Origin: Verrucomicrobiia bacterium
Lineage (GTDB): Bacteria > Verrucomicrobiota > Verrucomicrobiia > Opitutales > Cerasicoccaceae
Direction of reading: 5' to 3'
NCBI GenBank assembly: GCA_030432235.1
Contig: JAUIHT010000003.1
Coordinates: 523,956-587,955, forward strand
DNA length: 64,000 bases
Shown here: positions 42,020 to 50,517 of the stretch, piece by piece
How positions within the stretch are numbered: the stretch's first letter is position 1
How the letters are laid out: each line of letters starts with the position of its first letter
Translations under genes and position numbers: made by a program
Notes under the pieces: generated by a model
Database searches by the model: none
Seen by the model: only the letters and a program-made list of their open reading frames with translations
Told to the model about the DNA's origin: nothing

Positions 42020-43222
42020 TCAGTTCTTTGGCTCCATGGCGCTTTTGACCGCTTCGACGAGCCGCTGCGCGTAGCGTGACCAGGTGAGTTCACGGCTGCG
42101 TTGCCAGGCGGCTTCCTTCATGGCGGCGAGACGATCAGTATCATCTGCAAGCAGCTCGAGCTTTTCTCGGATGGTCGTGGCGTCGCGAATGGGTACTATG
42201 AAGCCCTCGCGGCCGTCGGTGATGATGTCGGGTGCGGCGGTATGCGGCGTGGCGATGATCGGCAGTCCCTGCGAGAGCGCTTCGGTCAGCACCAGCCCGA
42301 AGCCCTCGAAGAGCGACGGGAAAATAAAGACGTCACTGCGCCGCATCAGGGCCAGGATTTCGTCGTTGGGCAGCGTCTCGATCCAGCGATGCTTGGCCAG
42401 GGCGGTATCCAGGGCTGGGCAAGGTGTCGCGGGACGACGCCCGACGACGGTCAACTCCAGCGCGGACTCCATGCCGGTCACCGCTTCGAACAGGTAGGAC
42501 AACCCCTTGCGCTGACTGAGCCCTCCGACGAAAAGCGCGCGTAGCTTTCCGGGCGTGGGCGGTTCCGGCGGTGCATCGTTGGCGATGCAGCCATAGGGAA
42601 TGACGGTGACCGTGGATAGCGCTCCGGGATATTCGTTCAAGGTTTCGCGCGTAAAGGTGGAGGCGGCGACAACGCATTCGGCCTGCGAAAGTTCCCGATC
42701 TTTGCGGTCGAGCTTGGCGGAGGCGTCCCGCAGCGCGTCGAGGCTGGGAGCCCAGGCAGGCTGCAGCTCGGCTTCCTCCTCCTGGATGCGCCGCGCCGCA
42801 CGCCAGTAGCCAATGGGTTGCTCGTAAATGCGATGCAGGCCGTGGTTTTGCGCGGCGGTAAAGGTGGCATCGGCGCCGTCCTCATAGGCATAGACCGCGC
42901 GCGTGGCGCCGGGGATGTGCCCGCTTTCGATCTGCCGGGCGACGTGGTGGTCGAGGTCGGTGTAAACCGCGTCGACGGAAACGAACCTCCCCTTGGAGGC
43001 CAATCGCAGTGCTTCACGAAGCGGGCGTGTCGACAGTTTGTCCTCCGGCAGTATGTAGCTGCGGCGTTGGAGGCGGCGCGCGAGTCCGGCGGGCATGCGT
43101 GCGAGTTGCTCCGGCGTAAAGCCGAGCGTGGTGAAGTAGCCCGCCAGCAAGCCGACTTCGTCAAAAGCCCGCAATGCGCCGCGCACGTTGGCATTGCCGG
43201 TAGGATGCGAAAGCAGGATCAT
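42020..43222 (-). CDS. Glycosyltransferase family 4
   Basis: 400 residues. The N-terminal half has 'LLSHPTGNANVRGALRAFDE' and a Tyr-rich stretch 'AVYAYEDGADATFTAAQNHG'. The donor half shows 'RALFVGGLSQRKGLSYLFEA', 'TVVGRRPATP' and 'FPSLFEGFGLVLTEALSQGL' with the E-x7-E-type donor site. The protein is full length for GT4. It overlaps the upstream gene by four bases (ATGA) and is two bases from the next. Substrates are unknown. Confidence 0.88.
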   Translation of the reverse strand: MILLSHPTGNANVRGALRAFDEVGLLAGYFTTLGFTPEQLARMPAGLARRLQRRSYILPEDKLSTRPLREALRLASKGRFVSVDAVYTDLDHHVARQIESGHIPGATRAVYAYEDGADATFTAAQNHGLHRIYEQPIGYWRAARRIQEEEAELQPAWAPSLDALRDASAKLDRKDRELSQAECVVAASTFTRETLNEYPGALSTVTVIPYGCIANDAPPEPPTPGKLRALFVGGLSQRKGLSYLFEAVTGMESALELTVVGRRPATPCPALDTALAKHRWIETLPNDEILALMRRSDVFIFPSLFEGFGLVLTEALSQGLPIIATPHTAAPDIITDGREGFIVPIRDATTIREKLELLADDTDRLAAMKEAAWQRSRELTWSRYAQRLVEAVKSAMEPKN

Positions 43223-44364
43223 GAGGCGTTCAAAACTGTATCAAGGTCATGATACAGTTGGCGAGCAGCGGCTTCGAGGGTAAAGACGGACTGAGGCGGA
43301 GGCAGGCCCTCGGAGATGCGCTGTGCCAGTTGCGGGCCGTCCAGGTAACAACCGTTCAGGTTATCCGGCAGCGGGGTGTCACCTTGTCGGAGGCGCCAGC
43401 GGTCGTCGGTGAAAATCAGGGGTAAGCCATGGCCGAGGAGCGTCATGCCGGCGCTGGATTTTCCCGCCAACGCCCAGGGAGATGCGCTGAAGGCGAAGTC
43501 CGCCGCGTGCAGCACACCGGTTAGCGCGGGGATATCCAGCAGGCCGGTCGGGGCGGCGGTCAGGCCGGGATGTTCCGCGGAAAGCCGCTCCCGCAGCGCG
43601 TCCCCGTGCGCGCCGCTACGCCCGACAAAGAGCAGCGCCGGACGCTTGGCGGCGAGTAGGGCGGCATCTTCGAGCAGCTCGACGGCACGCGTGGGATCCC
43701 AGGTGGGGTGGACGGTGCCGAAGAGCACGGCGATGAGCCAGTCCCGGCGTGCGGTTTTGTCACCGGGTAGGCCGATGGATTCAAAAAGGGCTGTGGCCTC
43801 GGTGGGGCTTTCCGCAGGGGTGATGTTACTGAAGAGGGGCAGGAGCTTGGCCTGCCAGCCGACGCGCCGGAGCAACTCCTGATAGACTAGGTTGGTGGTG
43901 TGGACGCAAACCGGCGACAGCTTTTTGAGCATGCCGGCGATGAGGCGCTTCTGTATCACACCTAGGATACAGTTCTTAAACGAAGCACCGCATTCAGCCG
44001 CCACCCAAAGCTCATGAAACATGACATGAAAACGTGCCGGGCCTGCGATATCCTGAAGCCAGGCCGTCAGGCCGAAAGGCAAGCCGCGCGGACTAAAAGT
44101 CCAGGGCACGTATTGCAGGCTGAGCACATCCGGTTGCTCACGCTCCAGCCAGGGCTTGAGCAGGCGTGCTTTTTCTTCCCAGCTTTGGGTGGCTTTCAGG
44201 CGCAGGTGGGTAAAAGGATAATCCGCCGGGATGTCCTCGTGCTCCATGAGCGAGACGACCGCGCAAGCGTGGCCCTGGCGCGTCAGCTCGGCGGCGAGCG
44301 CGGCGGTGTAATCACCGACGCCGTCGCGCCCGGGGGCTATCGATCCGCAGAGGAAACAAATCAT
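43219..44364 (-). CDS. Glycosyltransferase, GT4-like
   Basis: 381 residues. 'ICFLCGSIAPGRDGVGDYTA' is a glycine-rich N-terminal loop of GT-B enzymes. 'LIAVLFGTVHPTWDPTRAVE' and 'LLFVGRSGAHGDALRERL' mark the second domain. The E-x7-E donor motif is weak: 'FAFSASPWALAGKSSAGMTL' stands in its place, so this may be a divergent or non-classical family member. ATG 44364 overlaps the GT9 stop by four bases. Two CTGTATC...GATACAG inverted repeats occur within it. Confidence 0.75.
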   Translation of the reverse strand: MICFLCGSIAPGRDGVGDYTAALAAELTRQGHACAVVSLMEHEDIPADYPFTHLRLKATQSWEEKARLLKPWLEREQPDVLSLQYVPWTFSPRGLPFGLTAWLQDIAGPARFHVMFHELWVAAECGASFKNCILGVIQKRLIAGMLKKLSPVCVHTTNLVYQELLRRVGWQAKLLPLFSNITPAESPTEATALFESIGLPGDKTARRDWLIAVLFGTVHPTWDPTRAVELLEDAALLAAKRPALLFVGRSGAHGDALRERLSAEHPGLTAAPTGLLDIPALTGVLHAADFAFSASPWALAGKSSAGMTLLGHGLPLIFTDDRWRLRQGDTPLPDNLNGCYLDGPQLAQRISEGLPPPQSVFTLEAAARQLYHDLDTVLNAS

Positions 44365-45452
44365 TTCATTTGCCCTAACATTCCAAGAGAGAGAAGCGCT
44401 TCCGTAGTGCTGGCGATGCCGCGTCCGCCGGGTTCGGGCCCCAGGATGAGCGTTTTCTCCCAACCCCACTGCCGGGTATGCGCCACGGCGGATTCGAACA
44501 GCGGCCCCAGCAACACCAGCGTGGGCACGGCAAAGGCCGCACCGACATGCATGGCTACGCTGCTGTTGCAGACCAGCGACTGCGCGGTGGCGACGAGGGC
44601 GCAGCTTTCGCGCAGGGAGAGTTCCCCGGCCAGGTTGAGAGCGAGCCCGTCGGTGGCCTCGGCGATACGTTGTCCTGCTTCGCGGTCACCGGACCCGCCG
44701 ATGACGGCGACCTGCCAGCCATCCTGAATCGCTTTCGTGGCCAGTTCGGCAAAGTGCTCCAGGGGCCAGCGTTTTTCCGGGATACCAGCGCCGGGCGCAA
44801 GGACGAGGCGTTGCTTCGCTTCAGGCCAGTGGGCTTCCGCAGCCGTGCGCTCGTCATCGGTAAGGTAGATTTCCGGTTTTATTTCCGCGGGTGGCTTCAC
44901 GCCTAAAATTTCTGCTTGAGCGAGGGCTTGGCCCACTACGCTTTGCTTGCTGTGGTGCTCCACCCAAGCCTGGCAACCGGTTTCGCCGCCGGCATAACCT
45001 TTGACACCGATGCGATAGGGGATGCCCGCGCGCGCGAGCAGCAATGTGCCTTGCGGGCTGCCGAGGATGTCAATGCCGACGTCCGCTTTTTCGGCACGCA
45101 GGGCTTTGACCTCCGACGAGGTAAAGATGTACTTGAGTGCGCGCAAGAAGCCCGCCGCGCTATTGGGCGAGTGGCGGCAGATGGCCTTGTTGTGCCAGGG
45201 GGCGTTGATCGGCACGATGGCATCGATATTGGGATTGCCCTGCAGGATGGGCGCGGCCCAGTCCCCCACGCCCGCGAGGATACGTGCCTGCGGAAAGGCC
45301 TTTCTCAAGGCGGCGAAGACGGGCGTGATGACCAGCAAGTCGCCGAGGTCGTTGTTGCGCAGGACGAAAATCGTGCGCGGCTCGCGTGGCGGGGGGCGCT
45401 TCCGCCCCAGCGGGCGCAGCAGCAGGGCAAGTGCCTTGGAAGGCAGGGACAT
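44361..45452 (-). CDS. Glycosyltransferase family 9 (heptosyltransferase-like)
   Basis: 363 residues. 'TIFVLRNNDLGDLLVITPVF' is the GT9/heptosyltransferase start; 'LVLAPGAGIPEKRWPLEHFA' is the phosphate-binding signature; 'ALVATAQSLVCNSSVAMHVG' and 'PTLVLLGP' complete the family pattern. It normally transfers ADP-heptose to LPS core, so a heptose in this polymer or its acceptor is possible, and rfaE2 elsewhere in the window shows ADP-heptose is made. ATG 45452 is chosen by the FVLR start; the longer frame overlaps the FkbM gene. Confidence 0.85.
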   Translation of the reverse strand: MSLPSKALALLLRPLGRKRPPPREPRTIFVLRNNDLGDLLVITPVFAALRKAFPQARILAGVGDWAAPILQGNPNIDAIVPINAPWHNKAICRHSPNSAAGFLRALKYIFTSSEVKALRAEKADVGIDILGSPQGTLLLARAGIPYRIGVKGYAGGETGCQAWVEHHSKQSVVGQALAQAEILGVKPPAEIKPEIYLTDDERTAAEAHWPEAKQRLVLAPGAGIPEKRWPLEHFAELATKAIQDGWQVAVIGGSGDREAGQRIAEATDGLALNLAGELSLRESCALVATAQSLVCNSSVAMHVGAAFAVPTLVLLGPLFESAVAHTRQWGWEKTLILGPEPGGRGIASTTEALLSLGMLGQMK

Positions 45453-45453
45453 T

Positions 45454-46248
45454 TTAGCCGTAAATTTTTTCCAAAGTCGCAATAGCCGTGCTATGCTTTG
45501 CACTGCAAAGTGCGATAAGATTGAGCGAGCGCGGCTGGGGCACCGAAGCGATGCCCTCGATGGCGTGGGGCAGGCCGATGTCTGGCCCGTAGGCCCACCA
45601 GGTGTCGTAGCCACCGTGCGCCGTCAGGTAGTGGCAGACCATTTCCGGGCTGTGATCGAAGGACGCCAGCCAGTGATCGGAAATTTCCACATGCATGATG
45701 GGCTGGTGCTGCTCCAGCGTTTTCTCGGCGCCGCGCAGGGCGAGCAGTTCCGCGCCTTCGACGTCGAGCTTGATGAAGTCGGGGGCGGCGTTTTGTTCGC
45801 GCAGCAAATCATCAAGTGCGACCACCTGGATTTCCTGCGCGACGACGTCACCCTCGCCGCCCCAGTCACCACCGACGTGCTGGCGCAGGGAGGATTGGCC
45901 ATGGTCGCTGCCGGGCGTGTAGATGGTCAGCGTCTGAGGGGAGTCGGAAAGGCCGAGGCGAAACAACTCCGGTGCGCGGGGGAGTTCCGCAGTGGCGCAT
46001 CCGGCGGCCAGCGCATCGTGAGTGGCGTTGACGGGCTCGAAGGCGAGCACGCGCCCACGCGGCCCGGTGATACGGCAGAACAGGCGCGTGTAATGGCCGA
46101 GGTTGGCGCCGGCCTCGACCACAGTTTGTCCGGCCCTCATCAGAGCCAGGTAGACGCGCTTCTCTTCGTCCGGTTGCATGCGGCGGGCTTCCAGGCAGGC
46201 ATAGAGCCGCGGCCTGCGGCAGAGAAAGTTTTCCAACGCGGTTTTCAT
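45454..46248 (-). CDS. FkbM-family methyltransferase
   Basis: 264 residues. The SAM-binding motif is 'TVVEAGANLGHYTRLF' with 'VLAFEPVNATHDAL', and 'PDFIKLDVEGAELLALRGAE' is the FkbM signature. It probably O-methylates a sugar in the growing chain. It overlaps the upstream GT2 gene by four bases and is one base from the GT9 gene. It contains an exact CTTTGC palindrome at 45496 (Leu-Cys-Ser-Ala-Lys). Confidence 0.87.
   Translation of the reverse strand: MKTALENFLCRRPRLYACLEARRMQPDEEKRVYLALMRAGQTVVEAGANLGHYTRLFCRITGPRGRVLAFEPVNATHDALAAGCATAELPRAPELFRLGLSDSPQTLTIYTPGSDHGQSSLRQHVGGDWGGEGDVVAQEIQVVALDDLLREQNAAPDFIKLDVEGAELLALRGAEKTLEQHQPIMHVEISDHWLASFDHSPEMVCHYLTAHGGYDTWWAYGPDIGLPHAIEGIASVPQPRSLNLIALCSAKHSTAIATLEKIYG
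45496..45510. repeat. CTTTGC-N3-GCAAAG palindrome, copy 5
   Basis: Exact copy near the 3' end of the FkbM gene, encoding Leu-Cys-Ser-Ala-Lys on the minus strand. Confidence 0.7.
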
Positions 46249-47090
46249 GATGTCGGTTTGCGCAGAGCCAGTTTTAGTTGATAAAGATGCAGCTCCAGCG
46301 CGTAGCCCAGGCCGCGCCCGCCATAGCGAAAGAGGCCGGGTAGGGTCTCTCGAACAAAGCCGCGTGTGGCGTCGCGCAGGTAGCGGCCGGGGTTGTGTTC
46401 GGAGGCTTTCTGCGGATGCTTCTCCAGATAATGCTTGAGCGCGGGTGCGTAAATTTCACCGCCCTTGCCGTCGTCCCAGGGTTTCTTGGCCGTGCGCCAG
46501 GGGTGCAGGATGAGCGCCTTTTCCACGAAGACGATCTCAAGTCGCGCGGCGCGGATGCGGTCGGCGAAGTCGACATCTTCCATGCAGGCGTGGCGGAAAC
46601 CCTCGTCGAACCCACCCAGTTGGTCGAAGGCGCTCCGGTGAATGGCGAGGTTGCAGGACCAGAGGAAACCGCCTTCGGCGTTGACCGGTGCGGCCTCTGC
46701 CAGGGAGCGGCGCTCGCCGATGGGGAGCGTCTTGCCCTCCAGCACTTGTGCGCTCTGGTTGGCCAGGATGGCGTCGTGAAAGGCAGCCAGCCAGCCGGGC
46801 TCGGGCAGGCAATCGTCGTCGGTGAAGACCAGCCACTCGCCCTGCGCGCGCGCCGAGCCGGAATTGCGATTGGCGGCGGGTCCTTTGGAAGGCCCCTGGT
46901 TCCACTGCACCCAGGGAAAGCGTTCACCGAGTGCGGCCTGGGCCGAGCCCGTTGCATCGTCGTCGCTGACAATGACCTCGTACGGGACATCGGTGGTCTG
47001 GGCCTCCGGTGCAAGCTTTGCCAGGCAAAGCTCGAGGAGATCGGGCCGCCGATAGGTCGGCACCACGACGGAAAGGAGCGGTGGGTTCAC
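46245..47090 (-). CDS. Glycosyltransferase family 2
   Basis: 281 residues, inverting GT-A fold. 'LSVVVPTYRRPDLLELCLAK' is the start strand; 'GEWLVFTDDDCLPEPGW' contains the DDD metal site; 'HACMEDVDFADRIR' is the catalytic base ED motif. The C-terminal region is basic and amphipathic ('LHLYQLKLALRKP') and may bind the membrane. The Leu-Cys-Leu-Ala-Lys near residue 25 is encoded by an exact palindrome copy (47016). Four-base overlaps on both sides. Confidence 0.88.
   Translation of the reverse strand: MNPPLLSVVVPTYRRPDLLELCLAKLAPEAQTTDVPYEVIVSDDDATGSAQAALGERFPWVQWNQGPSKGPAANRNSGSARAQGEWLVFTDDDCLPEPGWLAAFHDAILANQSAQVLEGKTLPIGERRSLAEAAPVNAEGGFLWSCNLAIHRSAFDQLGGFDEGFRHACMEDVDFADRIRAARLEIVFVEKALILHPWRTAKKPWDDGKGGEIYAPALKHYLEKHPQKASEHNPGRYLRDATRGFVRETLPGLFRYGGRGLGYALELHLYQLKLALRKPTS
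47016..47030. repeat. CTTTGC-N3-GCAAAG palindrome, copy 6
   Basis: Exact copy with G47015 and C47031 extending the pairing, near the 5' end of a GT2 gene; it encodes Leu-Cys-Leu-Ala-Lys, identical to copy 1. Confidence 0.7.
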
Positions 47091-47962
47091 TTGTCGTCCC
47101 AGGAGTCGCGTAGCGCTTGATGGGCGGCGCGCAGCCCGCGCTTGAGCCGGGCGGTGGCGTTGGGCGCTGGGTTTTGTGCGGCCTCTACCAGCCAGTCGGC
47201 GCGCTCATCCTCGGTAAGCAGGTCGAGGGCGAGGTGATCGATGGCGTGACGGCCATCCATTTTATGACCGGCCCAGTGGATGAGGTAGGGCTTGCGGTCA
47301 GGGTCGGTCCAGGTTTGTTCGAAATCGTCCTCGGGGTAGTCGCCGGCCCAGGTGGACTCCATGCAGTGTGGCGGCAGCGTGAGGTTCGAGATAGGCACGC
47401 CGGAGAGGTGCGCGAGGAGGTTCATGCCGGGCTGCTCATGGAAGGGGTCGTCCAGCGCGACCGGGCGCACCTCGGGCCGCGTGAGGGTTTCACAAAGCGA
47501 GTCCACCGTATAGAGCTGCCGATCGCAGGCGAACTGCCCGCTGTTAAAGACGCTCTTGGGCCAGGTGGTGCTGCGCTTGCGCAGGATGGCGCGAAGCTCG
47601 TCGGTGGTGGCCTCGAAGGGGTTGTGCCAGTGGCAGCAGGAGTTGACCCAGCCCTCAAGCGGCGCGAGGACCTCGGTGGGGTCTTTCAAAAAGACCGCGT
47701 CGGTGTCGAGGAACTGGAACGGCCCCGAGAGCAGCGCCTGGTACTTGCGCATGACGGGGCGGTTGCCCTCGCGGTCGATGAAGGCGAGGAACTCCGGCAC
47801 CTCCCACCACTCCGAGCCGTCGGGCAGGTCGAACTTAGCGTCGTTGTAAGGGATGACGCGCAGAGGCAGATCGCACCCGGTGGCGCGCAGAGAGCGCTCC
47901 ATGGCGAGGAAGGGCAGCCGCACCTTCTCGTTGGCCAGGGTGATGATGCACTCGAGCCGCAT
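47087..47962 (-). CDS. Putative GT-A-fold glycosyltransferase
   Basis: 291 residues. 'GPFQFLDTDAVFLKDP' contains a DxD motif followed by hydrophobic strand, as in GT8-like enzymes, and 'SVFNSGQFA' resembles their second conserved block. 'LIHWAGHKMDG' near the C-terminus recalls the His/Gly acceptor motif of GT8 families. Overall similarity to a named family was not recognised, so the call rests on these motifs and context. The gene overlaps the GT2 gene downstream by four bases and follows the methyltransferase with one base between. Confidence 0.65.
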   Translation of the reverse strand: MRLECIITLANEKVRLPFLAMERSLRATGCDLPLRVIPYNDAKFDLPDGSEWWEVPEFLAFIDREGNRPVMRKYQALLSGPFQFLDTDAVFLKDPTEVLAPLEGWVNSCCHWHNPFEATTDELRAILRKRSTTWPKSVFNSGQFACDRQLYTVDSLCETLTRPEVRPVALDDPFHEQPGMNLLAHLSGVPISNLTLPPHCMESTWAGDYPEDDFEQTWTDPDRKPYLIHWAGHKMDGRHAIDHLALDLLTEDERADWLVEAAQNPAPNATARLKRGLRAAHQALRDSWDDK

Positions 47963-47963
47963 C

Positions 47964-48653
47964 TTACTTGAGTCCGAAAAGCTTGGTCACGAAACGCCCG
48001 CAGGCGCGGTAGGTTCGCTCGATGGTTTCCTTGATGCGCATCTTCAGGACCGTGCGCTTGAAGTATGCGCATTTGAAATCCGCTTCTTCGACACGCGGGA
48101 TTTTCGTGCCGGTAACGACGCTGAAGAGACCGTAGTCGGCGAGATCTTTCTCCGCAAAGTCATCCGGCTTGCGGGCGGCGACGAAGGCACCGGGGCCCTG
48201 CGGGTCGAACTCCGTGGCGACGACATCGAAGTCCTCCAGGACGGCGCGCCAGTCCTCCGGCGTGTAGCGCCAGAAATCCGTCGGATAGCCATGGTAGGGG
48301 TAACCGGGTGAAGGCGCGGTGATGATGAGCAGGCCGCCGGGCTTGCAGATGCGCTTCATGTTGTGCAGTGAGGTCTGCCAATGCCGTGTGTGCTCCATCA
48401 TCTCCAGCGAGAGCACGACGTCGAAGGCGTTTTCGCCGAACTCGTCGATGAGGTTGTCGGCATTGAGCAAGCGGTCGACGCCGGGGCCTTCGATCATGTC
48501 GATGCCCAGGTAGGATTCGCAGCCCCAGGCCTCGATGAGGGGGCGCACCGAGCCGTTGAAGTCGCAGGCGCCGACATCAATGACGGACTTCCCGCGGACC
48601 CATTGTGGGTCGATGTGCTTGGCAGCAAAAACAACGCAACTGACGCGTGGCAT
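47964..48653 (-). CDS. Class I SAM-dependent methyltransferase
   Basis: 229 residues. 'GKSVIDVGACDFNGSVRP' is SAM motif I, 'CESYLGIDMIEGPGVD' motif II, 'FDVVLSLEMMEHTRHW' the post-II helix and 'CKPGGLLIITAPSPGYPYHG' motif III (PF08241/PF13489-like). The C-terminal 40 residues are basic ('MRIKETIERTYRACGRFVTK') and may bind membrane or polymer. A 44-base gap to the sulfotransferase gene upstream is one of the few non-overlapping junctions in the cluster. The substrate is presumably a sugar of the polymer. Confidence 0.85.
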   Translation of the reverse strand: MPRVSCVVFAAKHIDPQWVRGKSVIDVGACDFNGSVRPLIEAWGCESYLGIDMIEGPGVDRLLNADNLIDEFGENAFDVVLSLEMMEHTRHWQTSLHNMKRICKPGGLLIITAPSPGYPYHGYPTDFWRYTPEDWRAVLEDFDVVATEFDPQGPGAFVAARKPDDFAEKDLADYGLFSVVTGTKIPRVEEADFKCAYFKRTVLKMRIKETIERTYRACGRFVTKLFGLK

Positions 48654-48697
48654 GGTGTTTAACTTGAGGTTTTCTCGGTGCTTGGCGACCCGAAAAC

Positions 48698-49543
48698 TCA
48701 GCTCGCCTCGTCAAAGGGCGCGTAGCCGGTCTTTTCCAGTACGCCGGGGAAGCGCTCCAGGAAGGCCTCGCGTAGGCGCGGGCTGAAGTGCTGCTGCCAT
48801 TCACCGGGTTTGCCCGAGCGATAGTGGCTGGCCTTGTCCTTCTGTCCCTGTTCGCGGCCGCCGGAAAGTTTGTCGAAGGAAAACTGTGCCGAGACGGCAT
48901 CGATCTGCGCGACGGGGATGGCATCGAGAGGCAGGCAGAGGCGGTTCCAGCCGCGGCGGTTGGCACAGAGGCCATTCCACGCGGCCTTGATGGAGTCCAG
49001 TCCTTGCGGCTCGTTTGTGAGGCCGAAGAATTCAGCCCAGCGTCGAACCCACGCGGGCAGGTCGGCGATGAAGTCGACGAAGCGCGTCTCGAGGATGCGA
49101 GGGTCGTTGTAATTCCAGGAGCTCATGCGCTCAAGGGTGACGCGGGTTGGCCAGAAATCGAGCTCGCGAAGCAGGCCTTCCTCCATGGAGAGTTTACTCA
49201 ACTCCTCGCGGTGCGCGGCGAGGTCTTCCCAGTCGTCGGTTGGGTGGCTGTAGCGGTGTGAGAAATACGCCGAGACGACGATGTCGCGCGGATCGCGGAT
49301 GAGGTGAAAGCCGCGAAAGTCGCCGAGCTCGTTCAGGCGTGCCGGATCGGCATTGCCGAGTGAGAGCGCGGTGGCGTGTTGCTCACGGGCGTAGGCTGCT
49401 AGGTCGTCCGGGTAGAGGTTGCCGACGTAGGCCCAGCGTCGTCCGGCCAGGCTCACAAGCGCGGCGAAGATGTTATGCACGGTGGTCGAGGCACACTTAT
49501 GATGCCCCAGACAGACCAGTAGAGGCTTTGCGGAATCGCTCAT
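48698..49543 (-). CDS. Sulfotransferase-domain protein
   Basis: 281 residues. 'LVCLGHHKCASTTVHNIFA' is the 5'-phosphosulfate loop of PAPS-dependent sulfotransferases (Lys and Ser/Thr residues present), and 'FHLIRDPRDIVVSAYFSHRY' is the 3'-phosphate-binding motif. It would place sulfate esters on the surface glycan, a feature common in marine polysaccharides. ATG 49543 overlaps the upstream GT2 stop (ATGA). No PAPS-synthesis gene is in the window. Confidence 0.82.
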   Translation of the reverse strand: MSDSAKPLLVCLGHHKCASTTVHNIFAALVSLAGRRWAYVGNLYPDDLAAYAREQHATALSLGNADPARLNELGDFRGFHLIRDPRDIVVSAYFSHRYSHPTDDWEDLAAHREELSKLSMEEGLLRELDFWPTRVTLERMSSWNYNDPRILETRFVDFIADLPAWVRRWAEFFGLTNEPQGLDSIKAAWNGLCANRRGWNRLCLPLDAIPVAQIDAVSAQFSFDKLSGGREQGQKDKASHYRSGKPGEWQQHFSPRLREAFLERFPGVLEKTGYAPFDEAS

Positions 49544-50517
49544 GAGGCTGGCGCGGAGATGCTGTTTATTCGTGCGAGCATGGCGCGGTAACTGGAACGC
49601 TTTTGCCAGAGTTCGGAGAGGCGGCCTTTTTGCGAAAGCCAGAGAAGCAGTCCGGAGTCGCCCTCGCGCTTGGCGAGGCCGGCGGGCAGTTGTCGCAGGA
49701 GCGACCACAGCCCGCGCAGCCAGGAGGCAGCCCAACCCGGTGCGGGTTTGCCTTCGACGGCGGCGGCATAGGCGTCGAGCACGACCGACTGCCGTCCGAA
49801 GCCCTCGTTGAGGCGGCACAGGTAGTTCCAGTTGAGCCGTCCTGCCGGGATGAAATGCCGCAGGTGCAGCGCGGGGTCGTAGTAGAGTTGCCAACCCGCG
49901 AGCAGCAGGGCGTAGCCCAGCTCGAAGTCACCGCCGCTGCTGAGGGCCGCCCCTTTGCGGTCGCTCAGGAGAGACTCGAAGCCGTCGGCTCGAAGCTTTT
50001 CCCAGGCGGTTTTGCGAATGCCCAGCCCCGCGCCGCAGAGAGGATGCCGCACTGCTTGCGCCTGCTCGTGTGGGGCCCAGATGGTGTAGTTGCCCTTGAA
50101 TTTTTCGAACCACGGTGGCGGCGTCATTTCGCAAATCTCGCTAATGGGGCCGCCGCAGGCCGCGACTTGCGGCTGGTCTTTAAAGATAGCGAGCATGGCG
50201 GCGGCCCAGTGGGGCGGCACGTGGTTATCGTCGTCGATGAAGCCGAGGATGGCAAAGCGTGACTCGGCCAGGCCGCGGTGGCGCGCGTAGGTCAGGCCGG
50301 GCTCGGGTTCGTCCACCACGCGCAGGGGCAGGCGGTCGGCGAAGCCCTGCGCGACAGCAGCGGTGTCGTCGGTGGAAGCGTTGTTGATGATGAGCACTTC
50401 CCAGGGCTCGCCCAACTCCAGCTGGGCGAGGTGCTCAAGAGTTGTGGGTAGGCGCTTGGCGCTGTTGTGGCAACACACGACGATGCTCAGGCCCCAGTCT
50501 GAATCTGTATTAATCAT
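49540..50517 (-). CDS. Glycosyltransferase family 2
   Basis: 325 residues. 'LSIVVCCHNSAKRLPTTLEH', 'VLIINNASTDDT', 'LGFIDDDNHVPPHW' (DDD metal site) and 'GGDFELGYALLLAGWQLYYD' (acidic ED-like catalytic region) fit GT2 enzymes. The C-terminal 80 residues are helical and amphipathic. The start codon lies inside a CTGTATC-type inverted repeat at 50503-50528, and the gene overlaps the upstream GT2 by eight bases. Confidence 0.88.
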   Translation of the reverse strand: MINTDSDWGLSIVVCCHNSAKRLPTTLEHLAQLELGEPWEVLIINNASTDDTAAVAQGFADRLPLRVVDEPEPGLTYARHRGLAESRFAILGFIDDDNHVPPHWAAAMLAIFKDQPQVAACGGPISEICEMTPPPWFEKFKGNYTIWAPHEQAQAVRHPLCGAGLGIRKTAWEKLRADGFESLLSDRKGAALSSGGDFELGYALLLAGWQLYYDPALHLRHFIPAGRLNWNYLCRLNEGFGRQSVVLDAYAAAVEGKPAPGWAASWLRGLWSLLRQLPAGLAKREGDSGLLLWLSQKGRLSELWQKRSSYRAMLARINSISAPAS